The notes: a model not told the origin generated them from the letters alone. Counted from the first letter of the stretch, positions 20,836 through 32,729 are shown. The stretch: DNA of 64,000 nucleotides from Pseudopithomyces maydicus (GCA_026873275.1 JANTUC010000002.1:496001-560000); one strand, 5' to 3'. A program made the numbers and translations.

Positions 20836-22774
20836 ATGCTGTCCTCTTCATTCTTGTTTTTCTTGGCCACAACAGCCTCGGCTGCGGTACTGGAGAGCTT
20901 GAACGCTGTACCTGCCGGTTGGAAGTATACCGGTGCAGCATCCAACGATGAGCCTATCCGCTTGCAGATTGCTCTGCAGCAGGGTGACGCTGCGGGTTTT
21001 GAGCAAGCAGTCATCGACATGAGCACACCAGGTAAGATTTATCCCAATAATACACCTCTCTTGGCCTGTTTCGTCAAAGATGGAATCCAAAAGGCGCTCA
21101 TGCTGGGAAACGTTGTCAATAGCAAGAATTCTAACGTAGCACAGATCATCCTTCGTATGGCAAGCACTTCCAAGATCACGAAGAGATGAAGCGTATGCTT
21201 CTTCCGTCCGACACTACTGTGTCCGCTGTGAAGAAGTGGCTCGCAGAGGGTGGTGTCGAGAGCGTCGACGTCGATGCGGATTGGATTAACATCCGAACCA
21301 CTGTCGGCGTTGCGAACGAACTGCTCTCCACCGAATTCGCATGGTATACGAGCGAGAACTTGGGCAAGCGCCTGCGTACGCTAGAGTACTCTATTCCGGA
21401 CGATATCGCAGCCCACGTCAACACCATCCAGCCGACAGTTCGCTTCGGTCAGGGTGTTCCGCAGCATGAAACCCACCATGCTATAGACGACTCCAATGTC
21501 ATGGGTCTCGCTAGTGCTGCTGACACTCCCGCTGACTGCGTATGTACAACCGTTTTCTTCCTAAGTGAAGTTGCTAATTTTCTCAGAACAAATACATCAC
21601 TCCCCAGTGCCTTCAGGATTTGTACAAGATCAACTACAAGGCCGATGCCAAGAGCGGTAGTAAAGTGGCCTTCAACAGCTACTTGGAAGAGTCTGCCCGC
21701 TATTCCGATCTGGATTTGTTCATCAACAACATTGCTCCGTACGCAAAGGGAGAGAATTATTCGGTCGTCACGTTCGAAGGTGGAGTCAACGATCAGAACT
21801 CCTCAGCTTCGAGCGGCGAGGCCAACCTTGACGGCCAATTCATTGTCGGCATTGCTGCTCCTCTCCCCGTAACCGAATACATCACTGGAGGTAGGGGTCC
21901 TCTCGTACCTGACCTTGATCAACCAGACATCAACGACAACTCAAATGAGCCATATCTGGCATGGCTTCAGAATGTGGTCAAGCTTCCCCAGAGCCAGCTT
22001 CCTCAGGTTATCTCGACATCCTACGGTGAAGACGAGCAGAGTGTACCCGAAAAGTATGCCAGGACTGTCTGCAACTTGTATGCTCAGCTTGGATCTCGCG
22101 GAGTCTCTGTCATCTTCAGCTCGGGTGACAGTGGAGTGGGCAGTGCGTGCCAAACCAACGATGGCACAAACCGTACCGTGTTCCAGCCTCAGTTCCCTGC
22201 TGCCTGCCCTTGGGTAACATCCGTGGGTGGAACTCAATTTGTTGACGAGGAAGCTGTCTTTTTCTCCTCGGGTGGCTTTTCCAACTACTGGTCGCGACCA
22301 TTGTGGCAAACCATTGCGGTCGAAAGCTACCTCGCTAAGCTCGGCAACAAGTGGAAGCCCTATTTCAACCGCAACGGCCGTGGCTTCCCCGATGTTGCTG
22401 CTCAAAGTGTGGGTTACTCTGTCTATGACAAGGGAAGGCTCGGTCACTTTGAGGGTACCTCTTGCTCGGCACCGGCCTTTGCTGCCATCATTTCCTTGCT
22501 CAACGATGCGCGTCTGAAGGCTAAGCTGCCTACTATGGGCTTCCTCAACCCTTGGATCTACACTGTCGGTCCGCTTGTACTAAACGACATCACAAAGGGT
22601 GGCAGCACTGGATGTGATGGCAATGCTAGATTCAACGGAGCACCAAATGGCAGCCCGGTCATCCCTTATGCCAGCTGGAACGCAACCAAGGGTTGGGATC
22701 CTGCGACTGGTTGGGGCACACCCAACTTCACGAAGATGCTCAAGGCTGCTGTTCCATTTAGATACAGGGCTTGA
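20836..22774 (+). CDS. Sedolisin-family serine-carboxyl peptidase (tripeptidyl-peptidase, S53)
   Basis: Secreted acid protease that would cut proteins or release tripeptides outside the cell. Three exons, 20836-21031, 21145-21539 and 21587-22774, give 592 residues. The start at 20836 yields a signal peptide (MLSSSFLFFLATTASA); an in-frame Met at 20767 is upstream of it. The pro-domain shows HPSYGKHFQDHEEMKRMLLP and WYTSENLGKRLRTLEYSIP. The catalytic domain begins at CNKYITPQCLQDLY. Catalytic Glu and Asp are in GEANLDGQ, the oxyanion Asp in FSSGDSGVGSAC, and the nucleophile in FEGTSCSAPAFAAII. The calcium-site end reads NATKGWDPATGWGTPNF. All catalytic residues are present and the length matches the family. 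No disruption is seen. Confidence 0.95.
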
Positions 22775-23759
22775 AACAAGATTTAATAGTCGTAGGTGAT
22801 TAAAGATCACTGCTATGTACCAAATGTTTAATGATGAAGTAACACCGTTCTATGATACCGCCCCCACGTAGCATTGCACCCGTATTGCCCACAAAACAAA
22901 AGGAAACTTGTGATTTTCGGACGTCCATCAATTTGAGTACTTCAATTTCATGACACCTGACCACATCTACACGCCTCCGGCTATTAGGGGCACATCTCAT
23001 AGTGGCCATCAACTTTCATCAGAGTTATATCCATTCACCAATACCCTATTCGTCCATCGCTACAATTTCATTTGCGCAACATTATATTACGCTGGCTACC
23101 CGCTTTACGGGTTAGCGCTTAAGCCATTTGGGCGTCGCCTGCGGCTTTCTTAATTCATTTCCGTTCAGGAATTGATCCGCCACATATCTACCTAAGTACA
23201 TACATCTACTCAGGTGATATCCCAAGGTCATCTCTCAAACGAGTCACGGGCATGTAGAAGACTTGCTGTATTTCGCGTCGCTGCAGGTACCGAAATCCGA
23301 ATGCATAGATTGGGCTAGTGCAGGGCTAAGCCCTGCTGTAAATAGTAGCCGAGTACCGGCTATTGAGCGACAAGCAGGACTCATTGGTGCCTGAGATCCT
23401 TGTCTGCAGTCTGCTAAATACGATAACGGGCCTAACGGGCCTAACGGTGCACGAAACACTCGTTGGAGTAGTGAGAGCCTCGTGGTGTTGGAGGCATACC
23501 ATACCCACTGGATGGCGGTGGGGTCAGTCAGGGACCCTGTGGGGGCCTCCATTGGGGCCAAAATCCGTACCACGGAACTCAGACTGCGAGCGCAACGATG
23601 TAATGAGTAAGTATCTCCTGATGTTCTACATTAGCCCCGGGATCGTATATAATAGTTGGTGTCCCACACGAAAACGTTGTATCACGACAGTCTTTTCCAT
23701 TATTATTTATTTCCCTTGCGGCCCCCACGACTTTGTTGCAGTACTGTGCAATACCCGCC
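22775..23759. other. Intergenic stretch before the GH28-like gene
   Basis: No supported gene in about 1 kb. A short repeat of CGGGCCTAA units sits at about 23427-23445. Should contain the promoter of the following gene. Confidence 0.4.
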
Positions 23760-25301
23760 ATGTTAAGGCGCGTCTTTCTCCTGGCGGCAGGCATTCTGCC
23801 TCTCGTTACAGCACAATGGGTTGATTACGATCGACCTTCCATTTACTCCAAATCTTCGCAGTACACCATCAAAGTGAACGGCACTTACGCCCAGACCGTC
23901 AGTTCTGACAACTACGACTATGTTCAACTTTCCATGGCTGAAGGAAACCCTACCGAGTTCCGCATCGCCACGTATTCTGGAGATAAGATTACTGGAACTC
24001 CAGTGATCTCCCCAAGAGCGACCGGTGTTAAATACAAGGTCGAGGGCAAGGAGCTGATTTTCTCTTTGAACAAAGTCCACTACCTGATTGTCAAACTGAA
24101 CAATCTGAAAGAATTAGTGATCATGATTGATCGCCTTGAGAAGGATGCGCCACCTTCAAAAGGTGTAGGCATTATGAATGTGCTGAATCACGGTGCAGAT
24201 AACAAAGGAAAAGCCGTAACCGACGGCATTCAGAAAACGTTGGACGCTGCCGCGAAAAAGCCAGGGACAATCGTATACGTTCCGGCAGGAGTGTATCTTA
24301 TCGGCAACTTGATCATCCCATCCCAGACTTCGCTGTATCTAGCTGGCGGATCGGTCCTACGCATGACGGGGAGCAAGTCGGACTACAAAGTATATTTCAC
24401 CAAGTCCGTGATTGGCGATGGCACATGGTGGATTCGGACGGCATACGATTCGAAGGATATCAAGATTTTTGGACGCGGTACTATCGATGGCAACGCGAAA
24501 ACGATGATCAAGAACAAGCTAGTTGCCCATCTAGTTATGCCCATAGCCACGACCAATTTCGAGATGGACGGCGTTCTTGTGCGCGACGGCTCGTACTGGA
24601 CCGTGACGCCTACTCAAGTCACTGGGGCTAGACTTAGGAACATCAAGATCTTAAACAACATCAATGGGAAGCAAAACGACGGTATCGATGTTGTGGAGTC
24701 TACAGATGTCAAGGTTTGGCGAGCTATCTCCATCGGAAATGATGATAGCTTTTCCACGAAAACCTGGCCCAATGGTGGTGACACACCATACCCGTATGAA
24801 CATCGAGGGCTTTCCGACGTTTCATTCGACTCATGTGTTGCTTGGACCCGGTGCTATGGATACAAAGTAGGACAGGGTGTCACTGGAGACCAGGAAAACA
24901 TCGTGTTCAAGAACAGCGTGGTATACTATGGCGGTGTGGGGCTAGGGATTCACCACAAGTTTGGAAATGGCACTGTAAGAAATGTCAGTTTCGTGAACAT
25001 GGACTTGGAAAGACTGCAAGGAGAGCCTGGTGGTACTGGAACCTGGTTGGCGCTGTTTGTGCAAGACGTTAAGAGAGGGCATGGACCGATCAAGGACGTG
25101 ACTGTCAAGGACGTGCATGCTCGTTCCCTAGGAAAGTACCACGGGATGATACTTGGATTGGATGACAGATCGAATGTGGATGGCGTGACCATTTCGGACG
25201 TCTATATCCTCGGCAACAAGACAGCAGCAAAGACTCTGAAGGAGCTGGATATTCAGTCGACGGACTTTTCCAAGAACATACACATCAAAAACTCTAAATA
25301 G
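23760..25301 (+). CDS. Secreted pectin-lyase-fold glycoside hydrolase, GH28-like
   Basis: Single exon, 513 residues. The Met at 23760 was chosen because it starts a clear signal peptide (MLRRVFLLAAGILPLVTA). An N-terminal beta-domain of about 130 residues precedes a right-handed parallel beta-helix. Helix signs: NHGADNKGKAVTDGIQKTL with the typical D-x-x-AIQ-like turn, VYVPAGVYLIGNL, IFGRGTIDGN, then repeated beta-strands. Regions comparable to GH28 active-site motifs are QNDGIDVVES (N-x-D), IGNDDSFSTKTW (double Asp) and YGYKVGQG where GH28 normally has GHG. The canonical histidine therefore seems missing or shifted. It probably hydrolyses a polyuronide or related polysaccharide, but the altered motif makes the substrate uncertain and a related family (for example GH49-like) is possible. 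Confidence 0.78.
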   Translation: MLRRVFLLAAGILPLVTAQWVDYDRPSIYSKSSQYTIKVNGTYAQTVSSDNYDYVQLSMAEGNPTEFRIATYSGDKITGTPVISPRATGVKYKVEGKELIFSLNKVHYLIVKLNNLKELVIMIDRLEKDAPPSKGVGIMNVLNHGADNKGKAVTDGIQKTLDAAAKKPGTIVYVPAGVYLIGNLIIPSQTSLYLAGGSVLRMTGSKSDYKVYFTKSVIGDGTWWIRTAYDSKDIKIFGRGTIDGNAKTMIKNKLVAHLVMPIATTNFEMDGVLVRDGSYWTVTPTQVTGARLRNIKILNNINGKQNDGIDVVESTDVKVWRAISIGNDDSFSTKTWPNGGDTPYPYEHRGLSDVSFDSCVAWTRCYGYKVGQGVTGDQENIVFKNSVVYYGGVGLGIHHKFGNGTVRNVSFVNMDLERLQGEPGGTGTWLALFVQDVKRGHGPIKDVTVKDVHARSLGKYHGMILGLDDRSNVDGVTISDVYILGNKTAAKTLKELDIQSTDFSKNIHIKNSK

Positions 25302-25491
25302 GTACATTCAGAAATAAATATTATTTCCTTTCGTAAAGAAAACAGCCTTTAATCTGATGTCTAATTGTGGATCAACAGAAAAGAGGGCATGTAAGGTAAA
25401 GCACGCGTTTGAGTAGTTGCACTAATTTGGTGACTGGAATGGATACCGGCACCAGGGAAACCGATCTTTCTCCTCCGCTCAGAGCTTATGA

Positions 25492-26961
25492 TTAGACTTT
25501 CCAAGTGCTTAATCTTCTCCCCAAAATATAGGTTGCGACAAAGAGGAAAACTGCGCCTATCAAAGCACTGACTCCACTGAATAGTATCAGCCCCGAAAAC
25601 TCTGTAATTCCTTGTCTATCTAATATCGCGCCCATAATCGGGAGACCCGTTAAATTGCTAGTAAGAGTTAGATGGTACGGTAACAAAATGGTAGAGACAT
25701 ACGCAATAGAAACGATCATCTGGTAGGTACCGAACCGCCTTCCCAATGTCTCAATGCTTCCTGTCTTGGCCACACAGGGCATGAGTAAAGACACAAATGA
25801 TCCGCTCACAAATCCGTATACCAGAGCGAAGACAATAAGACCAGCATGGCTAGAATGATAATTGAACGGCAACCAGAGAGCAAGCATAGATGCTCCACTT
25901 AAACCAGCACTTAGAGTGACAATGTTAAAAGATCCAAATATGTCAGCAAAGTATGGGGGAATTATTCTTCCAAACATCGAAGATGCACTGAGAGTGAATT
26001 AGTACTCAGATGCTGAGAAAATTGTGCGACACTTACTTTGTGATGGATATAAGGTAGAGTGCCAGCGTCGAAGAGAAGCCTTGTATTTGCGCCATCCCAG
26101 GCAGAAATGTTAGCGGCGCAAATATCACCCACATGCTAAGAAAGGCGCCCGTGGTGAAAAGAGCGAATTGCTTCTCTTTGAGAAGCGTGAGATCGAACCA
26201 GGTGACCTCCCGATCCCATTTCTTACGGGGCATTCTTGAGGTGATCAGAAAACAAGACGCCACCATGAGAATGCCGATCAACATCGCGGTATACCGTACT
26301 GCACCGTAGAAACCTACTTCTCCCATTACGCGGTGAAAGAATATGGGAAAAATAACACCTCCTGTTGATGTGTTAGACAAGATATAGAGAGACAAGGATA
26401 ATTGCATACCGAGGCTACTACCAGCAGTAGCAATTCCTGTTGCTAATGATCGGCGACGAACATGCCATTGACCAACACAAACCATCGAGGCCGTGAAAAC
26501 CCCACCAGCACCGATTCCGAACCCAAGACCCTGAGCCAAGAATATCTGATAGTATTTGTCTGCCAGACTGGTCATGAAGAGAGAGAAAACGCAGAGCAGC
26601 GAACAGGGATAGAGGACTGGAGCTGGGCCGTATGTATCGACGATTCGCCCGAAGATTGGCCCAGGAGCCCACATCAGGGCTAGCTGAACAGCGAAAATCC
26701 ATGATATATCGGAAGGACTGTATTCACGGAGTGTGGTTTCCTGATAGGTCGTTTGAAAGACGCCGATCCTAGCACTTGTCAGGTATATGTATATGCGCAA
26801 TGCCTATGAGAAAAAAACATACGCGTTTAGAAACCCGAACGTGCAGAAGATGGAGAAAAAAGCTCCAGCAACGCAGAGCCATCCTTTAGTTCCACCTTCG
26901 GGGGTAATTCAGTCTGCTTCAGATCGGCAGGAATTGTCTTTTCTGCGGAAATGTTGCTCAT
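25492..26961 (-). CDS. MFS monocarboxylate-type (MCT) transporter, frame broken once near the start
   Basis: Membrane transporter of the major facilitator superfamily, MCT group, with about 12 helices. Exons are 26823-26961, 26037-26768 and 25492-25987 (introns 54 and 49 bases). The family N-terminus EGGTKGWLCVAGAFF and FCTFGFLNA|IGVFQTTYQ across the first intron, GRIVDTYGP in loop 2-3, and NASSMFGRIIPPYFAD at the second intron are diagnostic. The start MSNISAEKTIPADLKQTELP reads in one frame and EGGTKGW in another. The C-run at 26900-26904 (five C on the minus strand) needs a sixth to join them; the exons sum to 1367 bases, one short of 456 codons. The gene is divergent from the Zn2Cys6 regulator 440 bases away and may be its target. 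Substrate unknown; the family includes monocarboxylate, riboflavin and other carriers. Confidence 0.85.
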
Positions 26962-27401
26962 GTTGGTGGAACCTTGAAATGGTGAATATGTACATATATA
27001 TTACAACTACTTAGTTGGATCGCTATGTCTTATATACTCTTCTATGTGTCCATACTGACTTGTGTGACGTTAGACAGAGTTTCGAATGCTCCAAAACATG
27101 ATGCGAATGAAGTTAGCGGCGGCCGAAAGCCATGGCGATGCACAAGATATGCAGCTACACACAACCAATCAACGTAGGAAAGGCGTCGCCATAGCCAATC
27201 AGGGGTGGATAAAGAGCGGGCCCCTTGCGGCCCTGAGGCTAGCGGCGGCCGACGGTAAGCAGCCCCGACTCAATACTCCCCACATATATTCGAGCGGCCG
27301 ACGCGGATGAGATAGAGACATAATCCTAGAAAGTTCTTTTCTCAACACTCCTTGCGGCCGCTTCTGCCTCATCCGCTTTCCAAATCATACCGATATAGCG
27401 A
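26962..27401. promoter_or_regulatory. Divergent promoter with a cluster of CGG/CCG elements and CCAAT boxes
   Basis: Between the starts of the transporter and the Zn2Cys6 regulator lie two identical TAGCGGCGGCCGA elements (27114-27126 and 27240-27252), GAGCGGCCGA at 27292-27301 and TGCGGCCGC at 27353-27361. Zn2Cys6 factors typically bind paired CGG/CCG triplets. CCAATC boxes occur near 27164 and 27195, and CATATATTCGA is near 27284. Direct control of both genes by the adjacent regulator is an inference. Confidence 0.6.
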
Positions 27402-29024
27402 ATGGCAGCACTTCAAGTCTGCCTCACCTGCAAAGGTAGAAAGAAAAAGTGTGATAAGCAATTACCGCGTTGTGGCTATTGTAAACAGTATGTGGATCTT
27501 ATCCTGAACAATCTCTATGTGCTACGAACTTCCATGCGTGGAGGGTCTTCCCACCAATGTGAAATGCACAGTTTCTAACCTCGCTTACTTACGACCTTGT
27601 CGCCGCACATCATGAGCTAAAATATGTTACTCAGAAATGACAAGACTTGCTGTTATGATTATGCCGGAGCATCCGAGTCACATTCGCCTAGTCAGGCTTC
27701 CGACAGATCCGTGAACACTCCGATTCAGCCTTCGCCAGTAGCCATTGGGTCGTCGCACGACACGTTCTCTCTCGATGCGACGATTCCGCTAGAAGTAATG
27801 CGTATCATCGAGGCTACTTGCAATTCGATTGAGAATTTCAGTAAACAATATTTCAGTGGATTGCATCTCTGGGTTCCTTTCTACTGTCCTGATCGCTTTG
27901 GGAAAGATATCGTCCAGTTTGATGCTACTCCCACTTGTCAGTTCTCAGTTCTCCTCCTTTGTATGTGTCTAGTTACATATACCCCACCGGAACACAGTAC
28001 GCCCCTCATCACACATGAAGCACTGTACTTCCACACCAAGACGTTGTTCACGCAGATACGAGTGCTGCGGAAGCCTTCTGTGCACCTAGTCCAGGCTGGA
28101 ATTTTCTTGTCTATCTACGAGTATGCACGCGGCCAGGCAGACACAGCTCTGGAGTCGATCGATCTGTGTGTGAGATTATCGTACAAGATTGGCATGGACA
28201 AGAAACCCACTCACCTGGGCTGGAATGAGAATTGGAACACGTGGTGGTCGCTTTGCATCTTCGAAAGAATCTTCTACTGCGAATCATCTCTAAACCATAT
28301 TCCCCTAATCACTACTGCGCCAGAAGAGACGGATATATTGCCTCATGAAGTCGGCAACTGCGATCCTGTAGCGGAATTGAATCCAGGCTTTAGGGTGACT
28401 CCAATCAGCCGAGCAGGAGTTGGTTGTCTGGGGCGCGCGGCTCAAGCAGTCTACCTCCTTGATCGGGTAATACAGACGATAAAGGCCAAGAATCTCTCCA
28501 CCTCGGACCAAATCGCCAATTTGATATACTTGGATGGTGAGCTTCAACGATTACTGACTGTGACCATGAACAAATGTCACAGTGAGCGTGGAGGGCAATG
28601 TGGTGCTGTAGGCGCTTCGATAAGGTTCGAATATTTCTTACCATTCAGTGTCTTCCTGCTATGACTGGAATGTTTCTATGCTAATTTCCGAAAAAGGGCT
28701 CTGTATATGCTTCACCGCCACATTCTTCATCTGGAAGCAGTCTCTGAGGAATCTACATGGCGAAACCATTCACAAGCAGCGCTTGACACAGTTGCTCAGA
28801 TGATAGTAGATATCTCGCGAAGCCACCAAGGGATTTCCGACTCTGAAGTAGACACCATTTCTCCGATCTGCAACTACATTATCAGGGACACTCTCCAACA
28901 TATATATGAGAGGCGTTATGCTGATAGCAAAAAATGGTTCGAGGATGCCGATGCCCTAAGAGATTCCCTAGCGAAGTTAGACCGTCGCTGGTATTTGAAC
29001 CATGGTTCGTTCCGGGAAGGCTGA
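27402..29024 (+). CDS. Zn2Cys6 (Gal4-type) transcription regulator
   Basis: Nuclear DNA-binding regulator of 467 residues, three exons: 27402-27487, 27635-28624 and 28697-29024, all in phase. Exon 1 carries the binuclear zinc cluster right at the N-terminus: CLTCKGRKKKCDKQLPRCGYC, with the sixth cysteine pair completed after the first intron (CKQNDKTCCYDY). The middle region contains the fungal-specific transcription factor domain, seen in HLWVPFYCPDRFGKD, LFTQIRVLRKPSVHLVQAG, YEYARGQADTALESIDLCVR and NWNTWWSLCIFERI. No coiled coil beyond the linker is obvious. The gene diverges from an MCT transporter across a promoter rich in CGG/CCG motifs, so autoregulation and control of that transporter are plausible. 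It is somewhat shorter than most family members but reads through without breaks. Confidence 0.92.
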
Positions 29025-30031
29025 TTGGAAGTCGCTGGTAGCTATCGAGACTGAGGGGTGAAGGTGTCTGATGGAACCATTGTCACGTGTTTCGCAGTCC
29101 TCATACTCTCTAAAGTTCTTCTCACATGTATATTCATCCGTCTCAGTCGCACATGTTTGGGTTAACATCTTTTTTCATACATGTGTACTGTCGCATTCTA
29201 GATAGACTTTGTATTTGACCGGGTACTGTTGAAAGAAAAAATCTATCACGTTATTTACTCCAACCCTGCGAATTGATCGGACCGTACTCAATTTAATAGC
29301 GTCTGGCCTTGCAGTTGAAACAACCTGCGTACAGCGTATAACGGGGTTGAGTTCATGCTAAGTATGGCTAGCGCGACAAAGTCCGAGGCGCACAACGAAG
29401 TCCGACCGTCCCTACTGTCACACCCTCAAAGACCGAGGTAACGCAGCCTGGGTGCGTCAAAACATCCTTTCGGATGTGCACATCTAATCTAATGGCGTTG
29501 TGCGATGTATTATCCCCGATTGCTGTAGGTCGTGCATTCGGCGCGGACACGCATGTCACTGTCGGGGAACGCCCCTGTTCCCACCGTCCTACCTACATAC
29601 TGTACTCTCCGGAGGTATTCCGCATACAGAAAGCCTCGAAACAGACGCTCTCCTTATAATATAGCTGCGTATAGCTAACCAGAAGTGGACTTTAGGAGCC
29701 TACTTTCCAACATCAGTATTGGCAGTGGTACTGGCCGAAAATGTATATTATATCACAAATTCAACTGTGTCCAATGCAACCATCATCGTCCACACATTCG
29801 TTTATTTCAGATACCACCAATAGAGCTGGTTCTCACGATTCACAAACCGGCTTTTGAGCTTTTATTGAACTGTCGACAAACGTTTCTCCACATCTACATA
29901 ATTTTTGCCTAGGACTGCCTATTCAACTGACTGTTAGCTCGGCTCGAACACTCCTTTCCTCAAGTATACACCTTCGCGCATCTCGATAAACCACGAATTC
30001 CTCCGAAGTCTCTTGGCAATTATCAATCACG
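29025..30031. other. Intergenic stretch before the tyrosinase gene
   Basis: About 1 kb with no supported gene. The short frames here (for example 29368-29559 and 29685-29912) have no recognisable content. Promoter of the tyrosinase gene presumed. Confidence 0.4.
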
Positions 30032-31375
30032 ATGGTACAGTTGCTCAGTCTCATTGGCACCTGTATGGCCATTGCTTCAGTGTCCTCAGCTGCTCCTACA
30101 AGTGGCTGTGCTGCACCGAAACCACCGCCGCCACCTGCAAACCAAGGCCCTGGTTACGGTAAGCCAGGCCACGGAAACGTCGGCATCCCTAAGCCTAAAG
30201 AATTCCATGATATCGAAAAGAAGTACCGAGAGCGTCTGCTTGCGACCTTGCCGTCGGGAAAATGTACAGCCAAAAATATCGGCAAGAGGCGGTCGTGGTA
30301 CGTACACAAACAGTAGCCAATAATTTTGATGTATGAAAGGCTGACATGAAAAATAGGGACGATATCGATGATGCCACTCGCCGTGACTACATTCGTGCAG
30401 TGAAGTGCTTAGCTGAAAAGCCGGCTCAAACCGACAAGAAACTTGCACCGGGTGCAGTGAACCGTCTTGACGACTTCACGTACATTCACATCAATCAAAC
30501 TAATATCATCCATGGATCCGTATGTTTCCTCTTGAAAATTGCTTTCTCATGGCTGGGGACTAATAACTCTCCAGGGCTACCTTCTCCCCTGGCATCGTAT
30601 GTTCCTTTGGCAGTTCGAGGAAGCCATGCGCAATGAATGTGGCTACAAGGATTATCTCCCATACTGGGACAACGCTCGCTTCAGCGAGGATCCAACAGCG
30701 TCTGCCGTGTGGTCCAGCTCCGATACCGGTTTTGGCGGCAACGGTATCGATCTTCACCTCGAAGACAAAGTTCTCGTTTTCCCGGGCCTCGCGATACCCT
30801 TCAAGCTCCCCATGCCTGGAGGAACAGGAGGCGGTTGCATCACTGATGGCCCATTCACCGACTTCAAGATCAGCTTAGGACCAGTGACGAAGAGCACCAT
30901 CGACCCTAACAACACGTACGGATATGAGCCCAACCCACGCTGCCTGTCTCGAAACTTTGACCCGGCATCCAGTAAGGGTGTACTTACGTGGGCCAACGCC
31001 ACCCAGATCATCTCTTCGCCCAGTATTGCCGCTCTCCGTGGCACGATCGAGAAGCTCTGGCACAAGAACAGCCATACGTATATTGGTGGTGAAGGCGCAG
31101 ATCCGTTCAGCACAACCAACGATCCCGCGTTCTACCTTTTGCATGCGCAGATTGATCGCTTGTGGGGTATCTGGCAGGGTCAGAACTTGAAGGAGCGCGA
31201 ATACGCGATTGATGGGAACCGTACGTTCCAAGGCATCCCGTTGGACTATGCGCCGCACGTGCCCGCGAGCCTGGCAACGATCGAAGACGAGATGGATATG
31301 GGGCTTGGATTCAAGCCGAAGACCAAGAAGGGAATGCCTATGACTAAGGGAGGTATGTGTTATATCTACGAGTAG
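30032..31375 (+). CDS. Secreted tyrosinase-family copper enzyme
   Basis: Type-3 copper protein, 409 residues, exons 30032-30297, 30357-30519 and 30575-31375 in phase. A signal peptide (MVQLLSLIGTCMAIASVSSA) is followed by a Pro/Gly-rich segment. The copper A site lies in HINQTNIIHGSGYLLPWHRM, spanning the second intron; the copper B site in LWHKNSHTYIGG and DPAFYLLHAQIDRLWGIWQ. Family knowledge: such enzymes oxidise mono- and diphenols to quinones for pigments, cross-linking or secondary metabolism. Short secreted tyrosinases without the C-terminal shielding domain are known in fungi, and this protein ends soon after the core domain with KGGMCYIYE. The clearly visible His residues support activity. 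Substrate cannot be told from sequence. Confidence 0.93.
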
Positions 31376-31532
31376 GGGTCTGCGAAGATGATGTTCAATT
31401 GTCGTCGTAAAAACCTGCAAAGATGTTACATTAAGTTACGTTCTCAGAGCACCTACTGGTCTCACATCCCGGTTGCTATTTATTTTCTCTGTAAAATTTT
31501 CACGCAATATATTTGTTTACACATAGAAAGCA

Positions 31533-32729
31533 TTAGAATCCGAGGTCCTCTTCATACTTTTGCCACTTTTTCCCAATCGGTTGTACTAGCGTAAAGCTGC
31601 TCTTCGAGCCCAAAGCCTGCACTCCGCTAATAAGATACAACGGATCCATATCCTCGTCAAAGAAGATCTTCGATCGCTCTCTCCGATTAAACGTCTCGAC
31701 CATGCCATCTGTAAAGGTGACAGTGGAATTAAACGCCTCTTGTATCTTGAAATTCCAGCCATTCTCCAATGTCCTCGAGAACATGTGCGCACCAACACGG
31801 GGGTATTTTTGTCCATCGTGCTCAACGATATCGATCATCCAATGTGCTAAGGCGTGCCAGTTTCCGCGTTTGTCCCGCCAGATGAACGGATCTTCTGTCC
31901 AGGTTGGGCTATAATCTGTTGTGTTCCAAGATACAGGTGTATTAATGCGTGTATAGTTACCATCCCAGTGAGGTGCAGCGTAGATCTTCATGTCTTCAGC
32001 CCCAAGCATGATTTGGGATGTCTTGTTAGATGGCTCGTATAGCGGCCAGGCTGCTGGGTTCGTTCCATTCACAGTGACACGGAAGGGTGTCCACGGGCCA
32101 CGGATGGAGGAAGCAGAAGATACAGAGATCACGGCCGGAAAGTTGGAGCTATAAGATTTAATAGATACTTTTGTGCTTCAAAGCATCAGAACTTACCCGG
32201 ATATTGATTTACAGCTTGTCGGATCATCAATGTCAGCTCCAATCGCCCAGAGCAGATATTTGTTGTCTGCTGGACTCCACATAACATCCGCATTATGTCG
32301 AAAGCTACCCGTCACATTCTGCACCCATGAATAAGGCCCCTGGGGCCCGTTTCGAGATTCAGCTCTTACAATGAAGCTGTTGGGTCGCCAACCACTTAGT
32401 CCGCAGCCGTTTCTAAACTGATCTGCAAGAAGATGGAACAATCGTGGGTTTTCCTTGTCTTGTACAATGCGGCCTCCCCAGGACGAGTTCCCATAGTTGC
32501 CTAGGTAGTTTGGGTCGGTATAGTTGGTGTGGTTGTAACCGGTCCAACGAGTTGCGGGCGAAAGGTCGAGCCGACCGCAGTCAAGTCCTATCCAACCTGG
32601 GTCGCAATGACAAGTAGAGTTTGAAGAACAAATACCATTTAGACTGCAGTCCTCATCGAATGTACACCCCAAGGCGGGCTTTGATAGTGCGAGAAGAGTG
32701 AGAAAAGGGAGAATCCAATTACTAAACAT
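31533..32729 (-). CDS. Secreted EGF-like plus five-bladed beta-propeller protein (GH43-like)
   Basis: Two exons, 32197-32729 and 31533-32148, give 382 residues. A signal peptide (MFSNWILPFLTLLALSKPALG) precedes a compact EGF-like module with six cysteines (CTFDEDCSLNGICSS through CHCDPGWIGLDCG). The rest looks like a GH43/GH117-type propeller: WGGRIVQDKENPRLFHLLAD, then NADVMWSPADNKYLLW, SSASSIRGPWTPF and TWTEDPFIWRDKRGNWHALAHW, which has the DP-x-x-W strand of such enzymes. Several N-x-S/T sites fit secretion. The tail-to-tail partner is the tyrosinase, 157 bases away. An EGF-like module on a glycosidase-like propeller is known in fungal hypothetical proteins but uncommon. A glycan substrate is inferred; activity is not proven. 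Confidence 0.78.
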
